64,000 bases of DNA from Ciona intestinalis. Its lineage: Eukaryota > Chordata > Ascidiacea > Phlebobranchia > Cionidae. How positions within the stretch are numbered: position 1 is the stretch's first letter; the number at the start of each line of letters is the position of its first letter. The stretch is taken from NCBI RefSeq assembly GCF_000224145.3, contig NC_020174.2, forward strand, positions 1,266,520-1,330,519, in the 5' to 3' direction. Under the pieces are notes generated by a model. It had not been told where the DNA came from. It ran no database searches and saw only the letters and a list, made by a program, of their open reading frames with translations. Shown here piece by piece: positions 62,401-64,000 of the stretch. The position numbers were made by a program, and so were the translations under genes.

Positions 62401-63962
62401 CCTGTAGTATTTTATGCGCTTAAAATATTCTACAGGTTGTATTGTATATTAAAGTGAAAAATATCTTTAGAATAGTTTTTATTTTACTTGTAATAATAAA
62501 CACAAATAAAATGCAAATATAGATGCCATTGTTATTTGGTACATTTGAAAACAACCCACATTAAAAGTCTAGGTTCCAGAAATAACACTTGTTGCATTAC
62601 GTTAGCTTTTAAAACCATTGCAAAGATACTAACAACATAGGTATGGCTCCTACCTCAGATCGATCAATGTCTCCCCCACTGCCAAGCGCTGTTGGAACTC
62701 AGTTTGCCAGGAATCTCGCGTAAGTTGTGGTTCTAATGTTTTTTTCAAGGATTCCCTTGGAAAATTGGCCAAAGAAATAAGTTACACTTACACCAGTGCA
62801 TAGTATTAGGAGAAGGCAAATAGGCTATTTTTTGGGTGAATTTTTCCTAATTTTAAATGTATGTTGTGTAAGTTTGAAAGTTATCTGCAAAAAATTTAAA
62901 AAAAGTTATCTGCAAAAAATTTAAAAAAATTACTATTGTAACAATTATGTGTGGTATACATGAAAAAACATGACTTATTTGTCGATATTACACAGTGGAT
63001 CTGTTGCGCATAAAATCATGGCGAAGTATGGATTTAAGGAAGGGCTGGGTCTCGGTAAAGACAACAAGGGAATGAGTCATGCACTTCAGGTTGGTTGAAA
63101 CACAATCTAATGAATCCACAATACCATTATAGTAGTAATGCTGGGGTCTCTGGCGTGACATATGTTATAGCACCTCAGTTAGCATAAAACAGTTTTTACC
63201 CTTATTCTGTCTGTACAAACATGCACAGCCAAAGTGTGTTGCACTTGTCAGTTTGACAAGTGTGAGTAACTATTTTAACAATGTCACCCAATAATTCTTC
63301 AATAATTTGAATTTGTTTTCAGATCGAGAAGACGAGCAAAAGAGGAGGAAAGATCATCTCAAGCGAACAGATTGAACAACAACTTGAGGAAGAATATAAA
63401 AAAGAACAACAAGAAAAGAAATCTGTGACGGATCTGCTCAAGAATCCAACTAAAGTTATTTGTTTAAGGGTAAGTTGAATAAGTTACTACAATGTAATGT
63501 TGGAGTATTGGTTTTGAATAATACCCATGGGGTACTGGGTAACTAAGTGGGGCAGTCGTACTAGGAGTAGGAGGTGCACTGCAAACACCTTATGCTTATC
63601 GTCAAATATAACATGCATGTCATCTCGTTTACCGAGTTATATACAGTTCATGTCATGCATGTGTTAGTATAAAAGGGTTCCTTTGGCAAATATATGATTT
63701 TGTGAAATTTTTGAAATGTGTTTTTGGACAAAACACTTAATGACATCCTGATGAAGGAATATTGGTTGTTTGAGAAAAACAATTGCAATTGCAAGATCTC
63801 ACACTGATAATAGTAATACACCTAGTGGTAACAACATATTAACACATATATGTTTAAACACAGAACATGGTTGGTCCTGGTGAGGTCGACGATGATCTTG
63901 AAGCGGAAACAAAAGAAGAATGTTCCAAATATGGAAGTGTTAATAAGTGTCTTATATTTGAA
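59498..63962 (+). CDS. RBM17: Splicing factor 45 (RBM17), 5' and middle part, continues beyond window
   Basis: Nuclear splicing factor that acts in 3' splice-site choice through its UHM domain. Exons: 59498-59590, 59785-59892, 60176-60327, 60727-60857, 62274-62345, 62641-62719, 62996-63089, 63323-63469, 63864-63962; 325 codons in frame. N-terminus MSLYDGLGVDNTQGKATGWS as in SPF45; an acidic/basic helical region with KPSVFLGGEI and NDYDHMTKKDRERKE; a G-patch (about residues 213-250, HKIMAKYGFKEGLGLGKDNK); a linker helix (EQIEQQLEEEYKKEQQ); and the start of the UHM/RRM (KVICLRNMVGPGEVDDDLEA, ETKEECSKYGSVNKCLIFE). The next exon should begin IPG/AP in the family and is outside the window. Intron 4 (60858-62273) contains a hAT-like element. 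Confidence 0.95.
60907..62064. mobile_element. Non-autonomous hAT-like DNA transposon, 1,158 bp
   Basis: Terminal inverted repeats cataggcgtcgag (left) and ctcggcgcctatg (right) are flanked by an identical 8-base duplication CACTTCTG (60899-60906 and 62065-62072). Eight-base duplications are typical of hAT elements. No transposase frame is present. Inside are a 23-base tandem repeat (61110-61215) and a second direct repeat of about 65 bases (61418-61550). In RBM17 intron 4. Confidence 0.8.
61115..61215 (+). repeat. 23-base tandem repeat inside the hAT-like element
   Basis: About four copies of a unit with the core gtgcgtcgtagtttaacgtc lie head to tail with single-base differences. Confidence 0.85.
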
Positions 63963-64000
63963 GTGAGTCGGATTGTAAGGATATTATTTAAAATGATTCA

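Overview
The window looks like nuclear DNA of a tunicate, most likely Ciona. It is AT-rich, with many short GT-AG introns, one- to two-gene spacing, metazoan multi-domain genes whose intron phases close correctly, and dense small MITEs and tRNA-derived SINEs. The organism call is inference. The gene families are read directly from conceptual splicing of exons I placed by eye.

Layout. (1) 371-7994 (+): 3' part of an SLC4 Na+-coupled bicarbonate transporter (NBCn/NDCBE type), with a ~1.2 kb 3'UTR to about 9185. (2) 9631-37505 (+): a complete 58-exon neurobeachin-like gene (NBEAL1/2 type). The exons sum to 7,956 nt = 2,651 codons plus stop and end in PH, BEACH and WD40 domains. Its introns hold a solo LTR, MITE and SINE pieces, a foldback element and three duplicated splice sites. 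(3) 38847-44836 (+): an adhesion GPCR with signal peptide, trefoil domain, Ser/Thr-rich stalk, GAIN/GPS and seven membrane segments (2,097 nt, 698 residues). There is a second possible first exon at 38176. (4) 45623-48190 (+): MTFP1, a mitochondrial fission process protein (169 residues), with a 968 bp foldback element in intron 1. (5) 49386-51061 (-): two tandem paralogous single-pass membrane proteins with Tyr/Pro-rich tails, incomplete at the 5' side. (6) 51.1-57.3 kb: mostly repeats and unassigned sequence, with a few weak minus-strand exon candidates. (7) 57328-58990 (-): SEC61B (97 residues). (8) 59498-63962 (+): RBM17/SPF45, running off the window end, with a 1.16 kb hAT-like element in intron 4. 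SEC61B and RBM17 are divergent across about 500 bp.

The genes do not form one pathway. They are a membrane transporter, a vesicle/granule trafficking scaffold, an adhesion receptor, a mitochondrial inner-membrane protein, an ER translocon subunit and a splicing factor. The most unusual points are the trefoil-bearing adhesion GPCR with possible alternative signal-peptide exons, the strong excess of the palindrome TGACGTCA across that locus (including inside exons), duplicated splice sites in the NBEAL gene, and several short palindromic mobile elements with clear ends. No rRNA, genuine tRNA or CRISPR array was seen.
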